Shown: in pieces, positions 44,988-54,655 of the stretch | Position numbering within the stretch: position 1 is the stretch's first letter | Layout: each line of letters opens with the position of its first letter | From: UBA2821 sp902763335 | GTDB lineage: Bacteria; Bacillota; Clostridia; Lachnospirales; Lachnospiraceae | Strand: one strand, 5' to 3' | Assembly (NCBI GenBank): GCA_052066835.1 | Contig: JBQHRJ010000012.1 | Length of the DNA stretch: 64,000 nucleotides | The notes under the pieces: generated by a model | Database searches by the model: none | Told to the model about the DNA's origin: nothing | The model's input: only the letters and a program-made list of their open reading frames with translations | Program-made: the position numbers and the translations under genes

Positions 44988-45716
44988 ATGGCTGTAAAAG
45001 GAAAAATTCATTCAATAGAAAGCTTCGGTTCAGCCGACGGACCAGGAGTAAGATATATTATATTTTTAAAGGGCTGCAAAATGAGATGCAAATACTGTCA
45101 TAACCCTGATACATGGGGAGCTGATGGTGTGACCGAGGAGACTGCCGAAGAAGTATTAAAGAAGGCAATGCGTTACAAAAATTATTGGAAGAACAATGGC
45201 GGAATAACCGTGAGCGGCGGAGAGGCATTGCTTCAGATAGATTTTCTTATAGAATTATTTAAACTGGCAAAGGAAAATAATGTTCATACAACACTTGACA
45301 CATCGGGAAATCCTTTTACAAGGGAAGAACCATTCTTTGGAAAGTTCAATGAGCTTATGAAGTATACGGACCTTTATATGTTAGATATCAAGCATATAGA
45401 TAATGAGGAACACAAAAAACTTACGGGACAACCAAATGAAAACATACTTGATATGGCAAAATATTTATCTGAAAACGGAAAGGCAATGTGGATAAGACAT
45501 GTATTGGTACCGGGATATACAGATTCAGAAGAACAGCTTACAAGATTAAAGGAATTTATAGACAGCCTTGATACCGTGGACAGGGTTGAAATACTGCCAT
45601 ACCATACATTAGGTGTATTCAAATGGAAAGAACTCGGTATACCGTATGAACTGGAAGATGTTAATCCGCCTACAAAAGAAGAAGTAGAGCGTGCAAAGAG
45701 GATTTTGGGAATATGA
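44988..45716 (+). CDS. pflA: pyruvate formate-lyase activating enzyme
   Basis: A radical-SAM enzyme that generates the glycyl radical of PflB. The cluster-binding cysteines C30, C34 and C37 lie in GCKMRCKYCHNPDTW, and the SAM-binding GGEALL loop follows. At 242 residues it is the normal length. AGAAAGGAG precedes the start. Its stop overlaps the nth start by four bases (ATGA at 45713). Confidence 0.96.
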   Translation: MAVKGKIHSIESFGSADGPGVRYIIFLKGCKMRCKYCHNPDTWGADGVTEETAEEVLKKAMRYKNYWKNNGGITVSGGEALLQIDFLIELFKLAKENNVHTTLDTSGNPFTREEPFFGKFNELMKYTDLYMLDIKHIDNEEHKKLTGQPNENILDMAKYLSENGKAMWIRHVLVPGYTDSEEQLTRLKEFIDSLDTVDRVEILPYHTLGVFKWKELGIPYELEDVNPPTKEEVERAKRILGI

Positions 45717-46345
45717 CAAAAAAACAGTTAGCACTGGAAGTAATCAAAAGATTAAAAAAAGAATATCCTGATTCAGATTGTACATTGGAGTACAGTGAAG
45801 CGTGGAAACTGTTAGTAAGTGTAAGACTTGCTGCACAGTGTACGGATGCAAGGGTAAATGTTGTTGTGAAGGAGCTGTATAAGGAATATCCTGATATTAA
45901 TGCACTTGCACAGGCAGATGAAGCAGATATAGAGAGAATAGTAAGACCGTGCGGTCTTGGACGAAGTAAGGCAAGGGACATAATTGCATGTATGAAAATG
46001 CTCAGAGATGAGTATGACGGAAATGTACCGGATGATTTTAATAAGCTTCTTAAGCTTCCAGGAGTTGGAAGAAAGAGTGCAAATCTCATAATGGGAGATG
46101 TATTTGGAAAGCCGGCAATAGTTACGGATACTCACTGTATACGTCTGACAAACAGGATAGGTCTGGTAGATGGTATAAAAGAACCGAAAAAGGTTGAGAT
46201 GGAATTGTGGAAGATAATACCACCGGAAGAGGGCAGTGATTTTTGTCACAGACTGGTTGACCACGGAAGAGAAGTCTGTACAGCCAGAACAACACCTCAT
46301 TGTGAAAGGTGCTGCCTTGAGGATATATGTAAGAAGAGAATCTGA
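45713..46345 (+). CDS. nth: endonuclease III
   Basis: A DNA glycosylase/AP lyase for oxidised pyrimidines. The helix-hairpin-helix LPGVGRKSANL contains the catalytic K121, D139 lies in VTDTHCIRL, and a C-terminal [4Fe-4S] loop has C189, C197, C200 and C206. The first spacing is seven residues instead of the usual six. The start overlaps the pflA stop, so base-excision repair is cotranscribed with fermentation genes. Length 210 is normal. Confidence 0.95.
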   Translation: MTKKQLALEVIKRLKKEYPDSDCTLEYSEAWKLLVSVRLAAQCTDARVNVVVKELYKEYPDINALAQADEADIERIVRPCGLGRSKARDIIACMKMLRDEYDGNVPDDFNKLLKLPGVGRKSANLIMGDVFGKPAIVTDTHCIRLTNRIGLVDGIKEPKKVEMELWKIIPPEEGSDFCHRLVDHGREVCTARTTPHCERCCLEDICKKRI

Positions 46346-46367
46346 TAGAACAGGAATATTACTAGTC

Positions 46368-46396
46368 TTGACAAATATATTAATGTGAAATATAAT
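46368..46396 (+). promoter_or_regulatory. consensus promoter of the MBOAT operon
   Basis: TTGACA (46368-46373), exactly 17 bases, and TATAAT (46391-46396): both boxes match the vegetative consensus completely. A short palindrome, CATGT-TC-ACATG (46421-46432), lies in the leader, about 20 bases after the expected start site. Confidence 0.85.
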
Positions 46397-46457
46397 AATC
46401 ATCGTGTGCGCATTTATATACATGTTCACATGAAATATGATAAAAGAGGTAAAGAAA

Positions 46458-47954
46458 ATGCTTTTTAATTCACTACATTTCCTGATATTTCTGCCTATAG
46501 TGGTTGCTATATATTACATCCTTCCACGCAAGGTGAGATATATCTGGCTGCTTGTTTCAAGCTACTACTTTTATATGTGTTGGAACGCAAAGTATGCATT
46601 ACTTATTCTGTTTTCAACATTTATCACATGGATAAGTGGAATACTTATTGAAAATATTAAGAAAAAAGACTGGGACGAGCATAAGATTGTAAAATACAAA
46701 AAGTTGTGCGTGGCAGGAAGTTTTACCATTAATCTTGCTATATTGTTCTTCTTTAAGTATTTTAATTTTGCATTTGATAATATAAATGCAATACTCAGCA
46801 ATTTTAATATTCAGTTAAATGATCCAAAGTTTGATATTCTGCTTCCTGTAGGAATATCATTTTATACATTTCAGGCATTAGGATATACGGTTGATGTGTA
46901 CAGGGATGACATATATGCTGAACGCAATTTCTTCAGATATGCGTTATTCGTGTCATTTTTTCCACAGCTTGTAGCCGGACCTATAGAGCGTTCAAAGAAT
47001 CTTTTGCATCAGCTTGCAAAACCGGCAAAGGTTAATTGGGAAATGATGCGTAAGGGAGCAGTACTCATGATGTGGGGATACTTCCTGAAGGTCGTTCTGG
47101 CAGACAGAATAACCATATATGTAGATACGGTTTATGGTAATTATCAGGAATATCCCGGTGCATATCTGGTGGTTGCCACTGTACTGTTTGCCATACAGAT
47201 ATACTGTGATTTTGCCGGATATTCAATAATAGCAATGGGTGTGGCTAAGATGTTTGGTATAGAACTTATGGAGAACTTCAATGCACCATACACATCGCAG
47301 TCTGTTGCTGAATTTTGGAGAAGATGGCATATTTCGCTCAGTACATGGTTCAGAGATTATCTGTATATACCTCTTGGAGGAAATCGTAAGGGAATATACA
47401 GAAAATATTTAAATCTTCTTATTACATTTGCAGTGAGCGGATTGTGGCATGGAGCCAACTGGACATTTGTTATATGGGGATTATTAAACGGATTGTATCA
47501 GGTAATCGGTAATATCATAAAGCCTTTACGAATGAAGGTAATCAGTCTGTTTAATCTCAACACAGAGAATTTCAGCCATAAACTTTTTAGAATGTTTACA
47601 ACATTTGTGCTTGTAGATTTTGCATGGATATTCTTCAGGGCACAGACCATAAAGGAAGCATTTGATATTATAAAGAGTATGTTTACCGTATATAATCCGT
47701 GGGTTCTTGTAGACGGTTCATTATATAACTGTGGACTTGAAAGAAAGAATTTTACACTTATGATTATCTGTATAGGTATCCTTTTATTTGCAGATGCTTT
47801 GAAATACAGAAAAATTAAGGTACTTGATATTATAGAAAAACAGGATTTCTGGTTCAGATGGATGTTGTACATATTTGCAATACTTGGAATACTGACATTT
47901 GGTATATGGGGCTCTAACTATGATGTGGCAGGGTTCATATATTTTCAGTTTTAG
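46458..47954 (+). CDS. MBOAT family O-acyltransferase (AlgI/DltB/PatA-like)
   Basis: This 498-residue protein has about eleven membrane segments. The MBOAT signature WHGANWTFVIWG carries the catalytic H331, preceded by EFWRRWHISLSTWFRDYLYIPLGG, which is typical of AlgI-like enzymes. These transfer acyl groups across the membrane to an extracellular polysaccharide, with an SGNH-type partner completing the reaction. The next gene encodes such a partner. The start at 46458 has AGAGGT (46445-46450); an in-frame ATG at 46437 is unsupported. Acetyl-CoA is the probable donor. The glycan target could be the polymer made by the 4.7-28 kb locus (inference). Confidence 0.93.
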   Translation: MLFNSLHFLIFLPIVVAIYYILPRKVRYIWLLVSSYYFYMCWNAKYALLILFSTFITWISGILIENIKKKDWDEHKIVKYKKLCVAGSFTINLAILFFFKYFNFAFDNINAILSNFNIQLNDPKFDILLPVGISFYTFQALGYTVDVYRDDIYAERNFFRYALFVSFFPQLVAGPIERSKNLLHQLAKPAKVNWEMMRKGAVLMMWGYFLKVVLADRITIYVDTVYGNYQEYPGAYLVVATVLFAIQIYCDFAGYSIIAMGVAKMFGIELMENFNAPYTSQSVAEFWRRWHISLSTWFRDYLYIPLGGNRKGIYRKYLNLLITFAVSGLWHGANWTFVIWGLLNGLYQVIGNIIKPLRMKVISLFNLNTENFSHKLFRMFTTFVLVDFAWIFFRAQTIKEAFDIIKSMFTVYNPWVLVDGSLYNCGLERKNFTLMIICIGILLFADALKYRKIKVLDIIEKQDFWFRWMLYIFAILGILTFGIWGSNYDVAGFIYFQF

Positions 47955-47975
47955 AACCGTTCAGGAGGCATATAG

Positions 47976-49262
47976 ATGAAATTAATTTTAAAGAGAATAG
48001 CGGCGTGTGTCGTATTTATTTCGATTTTATTATTTTCTTTTTATAAAGTAAGTAATCTGCTTGAAGTAAAAAATGCGAAGGTTAAATATGACAGATTCTT
48101 TGACAACGATACAGATTATGATGTGATTTTTATGGGAACAAGCCATGCATATCATTCAATATTTACACAGGATTTGTGGAAAAATTATGGTATATCTGCA
48201 TATAACTGGGGATTTTCGCATGGAACTCCAGTTGAAAATTATTATGTTCTCAGAGAGGCTATTAAATATAAAAAACCAAAACTTGCAGTAATTGATTTGT
48301 ACGGCATCATGGAGTATGAGGATAAAGGAAATGGAAAATATATATCCGGAAGAATAGAGCAGAGACATACACAGTTTGATGCTCTGCCATTTACTCTTGA
48401 TAAAGTTGAGGCTGTAAAGGATATATATGATGATTACGATGATAATTATGATTTTCTGTTTGACTTTGCAATGTACCATAACAGATGGTATGAACTGACA
48501 CAAAAAGACTTTGATTATACTCCAAGTGTGGAGAAAGGTTCAGGTATATTGTATGGATATAAGAAAGCAAGGTACAAGAAAGCATCATATTATGACGATA
48601 TAGAAATCAATAGTGTGTGTTCACAATATGTATCTAAGATAGTAGACCTGTGTAAGGAAAATGATATACAGTTGTTATTCGTGTATTTGCCATATCCGGC
48701 TCCGAGACGCCAGCAGAGTATTGCAAATGAACTTAATAACTTTCTGGCACCGTATGACTGTGATTATGTGAATATGCTTGATGAGGGTATACTTAATCCG
48801 GTAACAGATGCATACAAGGACGCAAGTCATCTGAATTATATGGGTGGTTACAAGACTACAATGTGGATGGGTGATTATCTTATGAAACATTATGATCTGA
48901 CTGACCATAGAAGTGATGACAAGTATGCTTCATGGGATAAGGAATATGATGAGTATGTAGATTTTAAGGTTTCAAGATTTTATAAGAAACCAAATTATAG
49001 CAGTCTTATACAGAATCTGCTTCTGGCATACGGAGATGATTTTACACTTGATGTACAGATTAAATCAGGCAGCAAAAGGATACAAAAAGATGAGACAATA
49101 CAGGAACTGCTGAATACTTACACTACATGTTTTCCGGATAATATAAATTTGGAAGAAGTAGAACAGCCATTGTATAATGATAAGAAATGCAGCATTTTAC
49201 TTACAATAAAGAAAACTTCAACAGGAGAGGAAGTTTTAAAAAAAGGATATAAGATAAATTAA
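47976..49262 (+). CDS. SGNH-like acyltransferase partner protein (DltD/AlgX-like)
   Basis: One N-terminal membrane anchor (about 8-24) is followed by an extracytoplasmic SGNH-hydrolase-like domain. S56 in IFMGTSHAYHS is the likely nucleophile, PVENYYVLREAIKYKKPKL forms the next block, and D282-x-x-H285 in DASHLNYMGG complete the triad. A C-terminal beta-like extension of about 80 residues is less clear. It lies 21 bases after the MBOAT gene, and the pair fits two-component extracellular O-acetylation. Ends at the terminator at 49267. Confidence 0.85.
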   Translation: MKLILKRIAACVVFISILLFSFYKVSNLLEVKNAKVKYDRFFDNDTDYDVIFMGTSHAYHSIFTQDLWKNYGISAYNWGFSHGTPVENYYVLREAIKYKKPKLAVIDLYGIMEYEDKGNGKYISGRIEQRHTQFDALPFTLDKVEAVKDIYDDYDDNYDFLFDFAMYHNRWYELTQKDFDYTPSVEKGSGILYGYKKARYKKASYYDDIEINSVCSQYVSKIVDLCKENDIQLLFVYLPYPAPRRQQSIANELNNFLAPYDCDYVNMLDEGILNPVTDAYKDASHLNYMGGYKTTMWMGDYLMKHYDLTDHRSDDKYASWDKEYDEYVDFKVSRFYKKPNYSSLIQNLLLAYGDDFTLDVQIKSGSKRIQKDETIQELLNTYTTCFPDNINLEEVEQPLYNDKKCSILLTIKKTSTGEEVLKKGYKIN

Positions 49263-49266
49263 AAAT

Positions 49267-49309
49267 AAAAATGTCATTTGGAACGTTAGGGTTTTAAATG
49301 GCATTTTTT
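49267..49309. terminator. terminator between converging genes
   Basis: AAAAATGTCATTT (49267-49279) pairs with AAATGGCATTTTT (49296-49308) with one G-T wobble, and is rich in A on the left and T on the right, so it can act on both strands. Confidence 0.78.
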
Positions 49310-49322
49310 ATATGTATAAAAT

Positions 49323-49637
49323 CTAGTGATTGGAGTCATTACTTAATCTTGAAGCAAAGTGGCGTATAATGTTACGGTCATCTTTGCTGCACTCTCTGTA
49401 ATATGTAAGAAGTTCACGTTCATCGGGTGCTGTAACGGAATCGGATGTATCAAGAAGCTCATATACGGTAATATCAAGAAGTTCGCAAATCGGCAGTATG
49501 TATTCGATGGGTGGATTTGAATTTCTGGCTTTCCATGAACTTATTACCGAATTTTTTATGCCGAGTTTCCGGGCAAGCTGAGCCGGTTCGATATTTTTTT
49601 CCTGCATGATATTAAACATTTTCTCTGTGATGTTCAT
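49323..49637 (-). CDS. Xre-family regulator, paralog 1
   Basis: A 104-residue protein with an N-terminal Cro/C1-type helix-turn-helix (IEPAQLARKLGIKNSVISSWKAR, about 17-39) and a helical tail ending in RHFASRLSNDSNH. It aligns along its whole length with the next protein, including the start MNITE-MFNIM and LCELLDxxVYELL. The N-terminal half resembles SinR/phage-type repressors. CCTCC on the plus strand (AGGAGGAG on the minus) precedes the start by about 7 bases. Its target is not evident; sites with TGCGTAAT lie upstream. Confidence 0.88.
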   Translation of the reverse strand: MNITEKMFNIMQEKNIEPAQLARKLGIKNSVISSWKARNSNPPIEYILPICELLDITVYELLDTSDSVTAPDERELLTYYRECSKDDRNIIRHFASRLSNDSNH

Positions 49638-49671
49638 AAATACTCCTCCTGTGTAAAAATAACTTAAAATT

Positions 49672-49714
49672 AATATTGCGTAATATTATATATTATATTT
49701 CAAATATGCGTAAT
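49672..49714 (-). promoter_or_regulatory. candidate operator: two TGCGTAAT sites, three helical turns apart
   Basis: The octamer TGCGTAAT occurs at 49677-49684 and 49707-49714, exactly 30 bases apart. The first lies inside the palindrome AATATT-GCGT-AATATT (49672-49687). Both lie in the 110-base gap upstream of the Xre paralog 1 gene, in very AT-rich DNA that includes TATAAT-like boxes. Confidence 0.55.
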
Positions 49715-49747
49715 TAAATAATAACATCAACACCAATATATTGCAAG

Positions 49748-50071
49748 CTATTTTGCACCCTGTTTTGGAGACGAACTGAGTCGGCAGGCGATGTCCCTTA
49801 TTATCTGTCTGTCTTCCGGTGAGCATCCGCGGTAGGAATTAAGAAGAATCTGTTCTTCGTCCGGCCTTGTATCATTTTCCGCTCCAAGAAGTTCATATAC
49901 GGATACATCGAGAAGCTCACAGATGCTTAATAAATACTCGCTGGGAGGATTAGTTTTACGCGTTTTCCATGAGCTTATTACAGAACTTCGTACACCAAGT
50001 TTTCGGGCAAGGTCCACAGATTTTATATTTTTTGTATTCATTATGTTAAACATATTTTCTGTTATATTCAT
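49748..50071 (-). CDS. Xre-family regulator, paralog 2
   Basis: This 107-residue protein is closely related to its neighbour: helix-turn-helix KSVDLARKLGVRSSVISSWKTR, then LLSICELLDVSVYELLGAE and CSPEDRQIIRDIACRLSSS. The tandem pair arose by duplication, and the recognition helices keep SVISSWK, so they may bind similar DNA. It probably controls itself: a palindrome lies at the start of its own transcript (50131-50142). The promoter at 50146-50173 drives it. Confidence 0.88.
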   Translation of the reverse strand: MNITENMFNIMNTKNIKSVDLARKLGVRSSVISSWKTRKTNPPSEYLLSICELLDVSVYELLGAENDTRPDEEQILLNSYRGCSPEDRQIIRDIACRLSSSPKQGAK

Positions 50072-50130
50072 ATAATAATCCTTTCTGGTTTGTCTTGTGA
50101 TCTTAAGTGAAATAAAATAAGCAGTATTGA

Positions 50131-50173
50131 TTACAAGTGTAAATTATCATAAACTCACAACCTCTTATATCAA
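50131..50173 (-). promoter_or_regulatory. leftward promoter and palindromic operator of Xre paralog 2
   Basis: On the minus strand, TTGATA (50168-50173), a 16-base spacer and TATGAT (50146-50151) form a good promoter. The palindrome TTACA-AG-TGTAA (50131-50142) lies where transcription would begin, a typical place for autorepression. The remaining bases up to 50245 hold nothing else recognised. Confidence 0.6.
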
Positions 50174-50245
50174 TAACTGCATGTATTATCTTATCATGGA
50201 ATTAAACGCACAACAACCTGATATTTCATAAAGTTTAAATAAAAA

Positions 50246-50569
50246 ATGGATATAATAAACAGAAGGATAACTATACGGGAAAGTTTTAGTGGTACATATG
50301 GTATGGGAAGTACGCGACGCACGGTAAACGTGTGCAAATTCTGTGGCAATGGGATTGCAGAAGGTGAAACTTTTTGTACAAATTGTGGAAAGAGTATATA
50401 TGAGAGCAGGTATGTTGAACCTACGAGAGAGAAAACAACATATAAGAAATCAGGAGGCGGATTAAAAGGCAGTCTGGCTTCAGGAACATCTGGTAGTGTA
50501 CATCGGGAAAAAAGTTCATCAGATAATACATATGATAATAACTTTTTCAAGAGACCGCCGGAATTATAA
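50246..50569 (+). CDS. zinc-ribbon protein
   Basis: A 107-residue soluble protein with one zinc ribbon, C30-x2-C33 and C44-x2-C47 (VCKFCGNGIAEGETFCTNCG), followed by a basic, Ser/Gly-rich low-complexity tail. No enzyme motif is visible. The start at 50246 has no recognisable ribosome binding site, so the true start could be elsewhere, for example the in-frame ATG at 50303. It lies 19 bases before another zinc-ribbon gene and may share its transcript. Function unknown. Confidence 0.6.
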   Translation: MDIINRRITIRESFSGTYGMGSTRRTVNVCKFCGNGIAEGETFCTNCGKSIYESRYVEPTREKTTYKKSGGGLKGSLASGTSGSVHREKSSSDNTYDNNFFKRPPEL

Positions 50570-50588
50570 GTGACAGGAGGATAAAAAT

Positions 50589-52100
50589 ATGTTTTGTGGT
50601 AAGTGTGGAAATGAATTTTACAGTGGAAGTACATGTCCGAGATGTGGATATGATATAAAGAAAAAAAAGGTTATAACAGTAACAACAAAAACATCTAAAA
50701 CGAAAATACCAAAACAGACAAAAACAAAAGTAAATTTTTCAGCACCCGGTAAAAGAAAGAAAATGAATAAAACAACTATTATAACAATATCCGTGGTAGC
50801 AACATTGCTCATTGCAGCCGGAATAATAGGATATATATTTATGTTTGGTTTTATTGGGACAGGTCGTGAAAGTGACAGACTGATAGAATATATAGATTCA
50901 AGAGAATTTGATAAGGCATATGATTACTATCAGGATAAAATAGCAGATTCCGTAAATGAGATTGATGTTATAGATGAATTTCAAAAACAAATGGATGACA
51001 GGTATGATGCAATCATAGATGAATTTAATTCAGGTGATATCAACAAGTCATCTATGGAAAAACTTGATAGAATGCTTGATTCTATGATGGAAATAGCTTT
51101 GAGTACTGAGAAACATTCAGAATTTGTTTATAAATATACAGAGTTATATCAGTCTAAGACAGCATATGAAGAAGGCGAAAAGAATATGGAGTCAAAAGAT
51201 TACGCAGGTGCAGTTACTAATTTTGCATCCGTTATTTCAACTGACAATAACTATGACAAGGCTCAAAAAGAAAAGACAAATGCAATAAAGAAACTTGTTG
51301 ATGGTTGTGGTGATTATGACAAGGCTATAAGTACACTTGAAAATTATGAAGCAATGCTTTCATCTTCTGAATATGAGTCTCTGAAAAAATCAATAATACA
51401 GTATGTAATTGATTCTATTAATGAACAAATCAATCAGGATATAGAATCAGGAGATTACAAGAGGGCAAAAAGTTATGTAGAAGAAATGCTTGAAAAATAT
51501 CCTGATAATTCAGACATCTCATATATATATGAAGGAATAGAAGATTACTATAGAAGTGCAAGTATAGATAGGGCAAAAAAGTATTATGATGCAAAGGAAT
51601 ATAGTAAGGCAGCGAGTACAATTAAGGCGGTAAAGGATGTACTTGGGGATGAGGATCAGGAATTAAATGAATTATATAAGGAATATCATTCCTATGCCGG
51701 GGTATATTTATATGAGATGGATGTGTTTTATACTACAGGACTAGTTACAAGAAATGATTATCTTGATGATAATACGGGAGAAATCCATAAACATTCATTT
51801 TACCTTGATAGCGGAGAGGTACAATATTTGCTAAATGGTACATATAGCAATATGGAGGGAATTCTGGCAATAAATAATTATCATGGGTCCACCGAGAATA
51901 ATTATTATTATGAAATATACGGTGATGATACACTTATATATACTACGGAAACATTTACGGGGGGAGTTTTACCACAGAAATTTTCATTAGATATTTCTGG
52001 TGTAAATATTCTTAAAATAGTAATACATGGGTTAAATAATGCGGGATATAGAATATCAAATTATGAATTTATGTTTTACGATACGAAATTTACCAGATAA
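50589..52100 (+). CDS. zinc-ribbon membrane protein with TPR-like extracellular domain
   Basis: The N-terminal zinc ribbon (C3-x2-C6, C16-x2-C19) is followed by a Lys/Thr-rich linker, one membrane segment (about 61-82), and a long helical region of TPR-like pairs (EYIDSREFDKAYDYYQDKI; YAGAVTNFASVISTDNNYDKA; ESGDYKRAKSYVEEMLEKYP). A C-terminal strand-rich domain follows. This layout, ribbon-TM-repeat, is frequent in clostridial sensors or stress proteins of unknown role. GGAGG precedes the ATG. It belongs with the small ribbon protein before it. Confidence 0.75.
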   Translation: MFCGKCGNEFYSGSTCPRCGYDIKKKKVITVTTKTSKTKIPKQTKTKVNFSAPGKRKKMNKTTIITISVVATLLIAAGIIGYIFMFGFIGTGRESDRLIEYIDSREFDKAYDYYQDKIADSVNEIDVIDEFQKQMDDRYDAIIDEFNSGDINKSSMEKLDRMLDSMMEIALSTEKHSEFVYKYTELYQSKTAYEEGEKNMESKDYAGAVTNFASVISTDNNYDKAQKEKTNAIKKLVDGCGDYDKAISTLENYEAMLSSSEYESLKKSIIQYVIDSINEQINQDIESGDYKRAKSYVEEMLEKYPDNSDISYIYEGIEDYYRSASIDRAKKYYDAKEYSKAASTIKAVKDVLGDEDQELNELYKEYHSYAGVYLYEMDVFYTTGLVTRNDYLDDNTGEIHKHSFYLDSGEVQYLLNGTYSNMEGILAINNYHGSTENNYYYEIYGDDTLIYTTETFTGGVLPQKFSLDISGVNILKIVIHGLNNAGYRISNYEFMFYDTKFTR

Positions 52101-52168
52101 ATGTTTAAGCAGTAGGATAAAAATAGAGACAGTGACATCGATAAACTTGCAGAGGAGCAGTATATAGT

Positions 52169-54550
52169 ATGACAATACAGCAGAAATTTGTAAAAGAAAT
52201 ACAGAATATATGTGAAAAATATAAAGAGAAAAATTTTATAACATATATGATGGAAGATGACGGTGTGGAAAATTGGACATATGAAACTTTTTGGAAAAGA
52301 GCTGTTTGTGTGGCTTTTAAAAGTCATTTAAGCTTTGTGAAAAATGGTGACAGAATTCTAGTACTGTCACCATTATCACCATATTCATGTTCTATAATAG
52401 TATCACTTGCGATGATTGGCGCTGTCAGTGTGGTGATAAATCCGGAACTTCCGCCGGAAGAATTGGATATGCTTGTTGAAAAATCAGACATACAGGGTAT
52501 TGTTTGTGACAGGATAAATTATGATAAATATGCATATAAGTTTATTACAAAATATCCTGTATTTGATATAACAACAGGTGAGATGTTTGATGAGCGGCAA
52601 TATAACAGAAAACAGGTAGTGGATGCAGATGAAGAGGTGTTGGCAATACTTTATTCATCAGGAACAACCAGTGAACCCAAAGGAGTTATGATAACATATG
52701 AGGGACAACGGAAGTCATCGGAATTACTTCTTCGTGCATTTGGAACAAATGATATCAGATATTTGCTGATTTTTCCATTGTTTCATGTTTCAGGATTTTC
52801 TACATTTTTTGCGTTACTTTTTGGTGGCGGACAAATAGGATTGTTGGAGAATTCAAATTCCATAAGATTAATGGAGGGATTTAAGAAGTATAATCCTAAT
52901 GCATTTGGAATGGTTCCTAAAGTGTATCAGGCAATACAAAAGAAAATTATGGATAACATAGGAGATAATAAGAAATTAGTAAAGCTGATACATTTATGTG
53001 GCTGGGTAAGAAAAAGTGTACATATAAATTTGGGAAATAAAATTTTTAAGAAAATAAATGCTAAGATATTTGGAAAAAATATGAAATATTTGGGTGTTGG
53101 AGGTGGAAGATGTAGTGATGACATAGCCGGTTTCTTTCAAAGTCTGGGATTTTATTGGATGAATACATATGCATCAACCGAGATGAATTTGCCTATGATG
53201 ACTACAACAGTTCATGATGACTTTCCGTTAGATTCAGTCGGAAAAATAAATACATTTCCGGAGATTCAGGTCCGTATTCAAAATCCGGATGCAAATGGTA
53301 TAGGAGAAATTCAGGTTAAAAGTCCGTGTCATATGATGGGATACTTTCGGGATGAAAAGGCGACAGAGCAGGCATATGAAGATGGATATTTTAAGACCGG
53401 TGATTTAGGATATTGTGATTCAAATGGGTATATACATATTACAGGAAGGAGTAAAGAAAGTATTCACCTTCGCAATGGAGAAAAGGTTTCGCCGGAACAG
53501 TTAGAGGCGTTGTATGATTCATGCATACCGGAAAATGTTGTTGCCGCCTGTGTGGGAGTTCCGGTAGAAAGTGCAGGGTATGATGAAATAGTATTTTTTA
53601 TTGAAAAGAGATTAATTAAGGATACAGATGTTGTAAGGGAAAAAATTATTAATCGTGCAAAAGAACTAGGAGGAGATTATCGTATATCGGATATTCATTT
53701 TATTGAACATATACCATTGTCTTCTATTGGAAAGGTACAGAGATATAAACTTCGTAATCAACAGGTAATTGATCCTTATATTTCAACAGAAACAGAAGAT
53801 ACAGGAAATAGTGTTTACATACAGATTTTGAAAATTTTTCATGAACTTGGCGTAAAGGGAAAAATAGATGAGGAATCGAAATTGGAAGAAGATTTGGGTA
53901 TTGATTCTTTAAATTTGTTTGAGCTTTGTGTGGAAATTCAAAAACAATTCGGGATAGACATAACGAATTGGATATCATCGCAATTAACTGTTAAAGAGCT
54001 GTGCGAGATGGTAGAGAAAAATGGGGAAAGTGCAGTTGACACAGTGTCTTATGATGTGGAACAGTATCCAATGAAACGGCGTAGATGTGATAAATGGATG
54101 TTATCTTTATTTTGCCTTTTAACGAGGGTGCTTTATAAATTTGAAGTAAGTGGAATAGAAAATATTGATAAGAAAAGAAATTATATTATATGTTCTAATC
54201 ATACAAGTTATTTAGATCCAATATGGATTTTAACAGCATTTAGCAGTCAAATCAATAAGTATGATTCTGTGACTTTTGCAGCAGCAGAAAGAATGAATGA
54301 TTCTAAATATTTTTTTCGGATGTTAGGATGTATTCCGGTAGATAGGGAAAAGGGTATACATCCTGAGATTGCTGTTGTAGAAGATTGCTTACATGAGGGA
54401 ATGAATGCTGTTATATTTCCAGAAGGTGCAAGATCGCGCGATGGAAGTTTATTACCATTAAAAAAGGGTGTTGTTAGAATTTCAAAAGATACTGGAATAT
54501 CTATTTTACCTGTATATATAGAAGGAGCTTCCTGTATAATACAAATATAG
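52169..54550 (+). pseudogene. AMP-ligase/ACP/PlsC fusion, 3' end cut off by an IS element
   Basis: Three domains are visible. Residues 1-520 are an adenylate-forming ligase with YSSGTTSEPKGVM, YASTEMN, YFKTGDLGY and GRSKESIHLRNGEKVSP. Residues about 545-625 are an acyl carrier protein with the phosphopantetheine serine S580 in LGIDSLNL. From about 650 a PlsC-type acyltransferase has H678 and D683 in NHTSYLDP, then FPEGARSRDG. The protein should load a fatty acid onto its own carrier domain and pass it to an acceptor. The frame ends in PVYIEGASCIIQI-stop, where the family would continue; the missing end lies at 56492-56665. The catalytic residues precede the break, so a truncated product might keep partial activity. 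Confidence 0.85.
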
Positions 54551-54580
54551 GGAATTCCAAGAAAGAAGGTTGAGAAAAAA

Positions 54581-54650
54581 ATACCTCAGTGTAAAATAAG
54601 ATTACTGACTTTGACCGGTTAGTAAAAAATCTTATTAAACAGAGAGGTAT
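54581..54650 (+). promoter_or_regulatory. hairpin hiding the transposase ribosome binding site
   Basis: ATACCTC (54581-54587) pairs with GAGGTAT (54644-54650), which contains the Shine-Dalgarno GAGGT of the transposase. AATAAGATT (54596-54604) pairs with AATCTTATT inside. Transcripts entering from outside would fold this way and block translation; a transcript starting inside the stem would not. Confidence 0.65.
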
Positions 54651-54655
54651 CTAAA

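Noticed and set aside
45812..46429. Open frame of about 205 codons antisense to nth
   Set aside because: It covers a strongly conserved gene on the plus strand and has no ribosome binding site or family motif; it also overlaps the promoter at 46368.
52169..54550. Non-ribosomal peptide synthetase module
   Set aside because: There is an adenylation-like domain and a carrier domain, but no condensation domain, and the third domain is PlsC; fatty-acyl transfer fits better.
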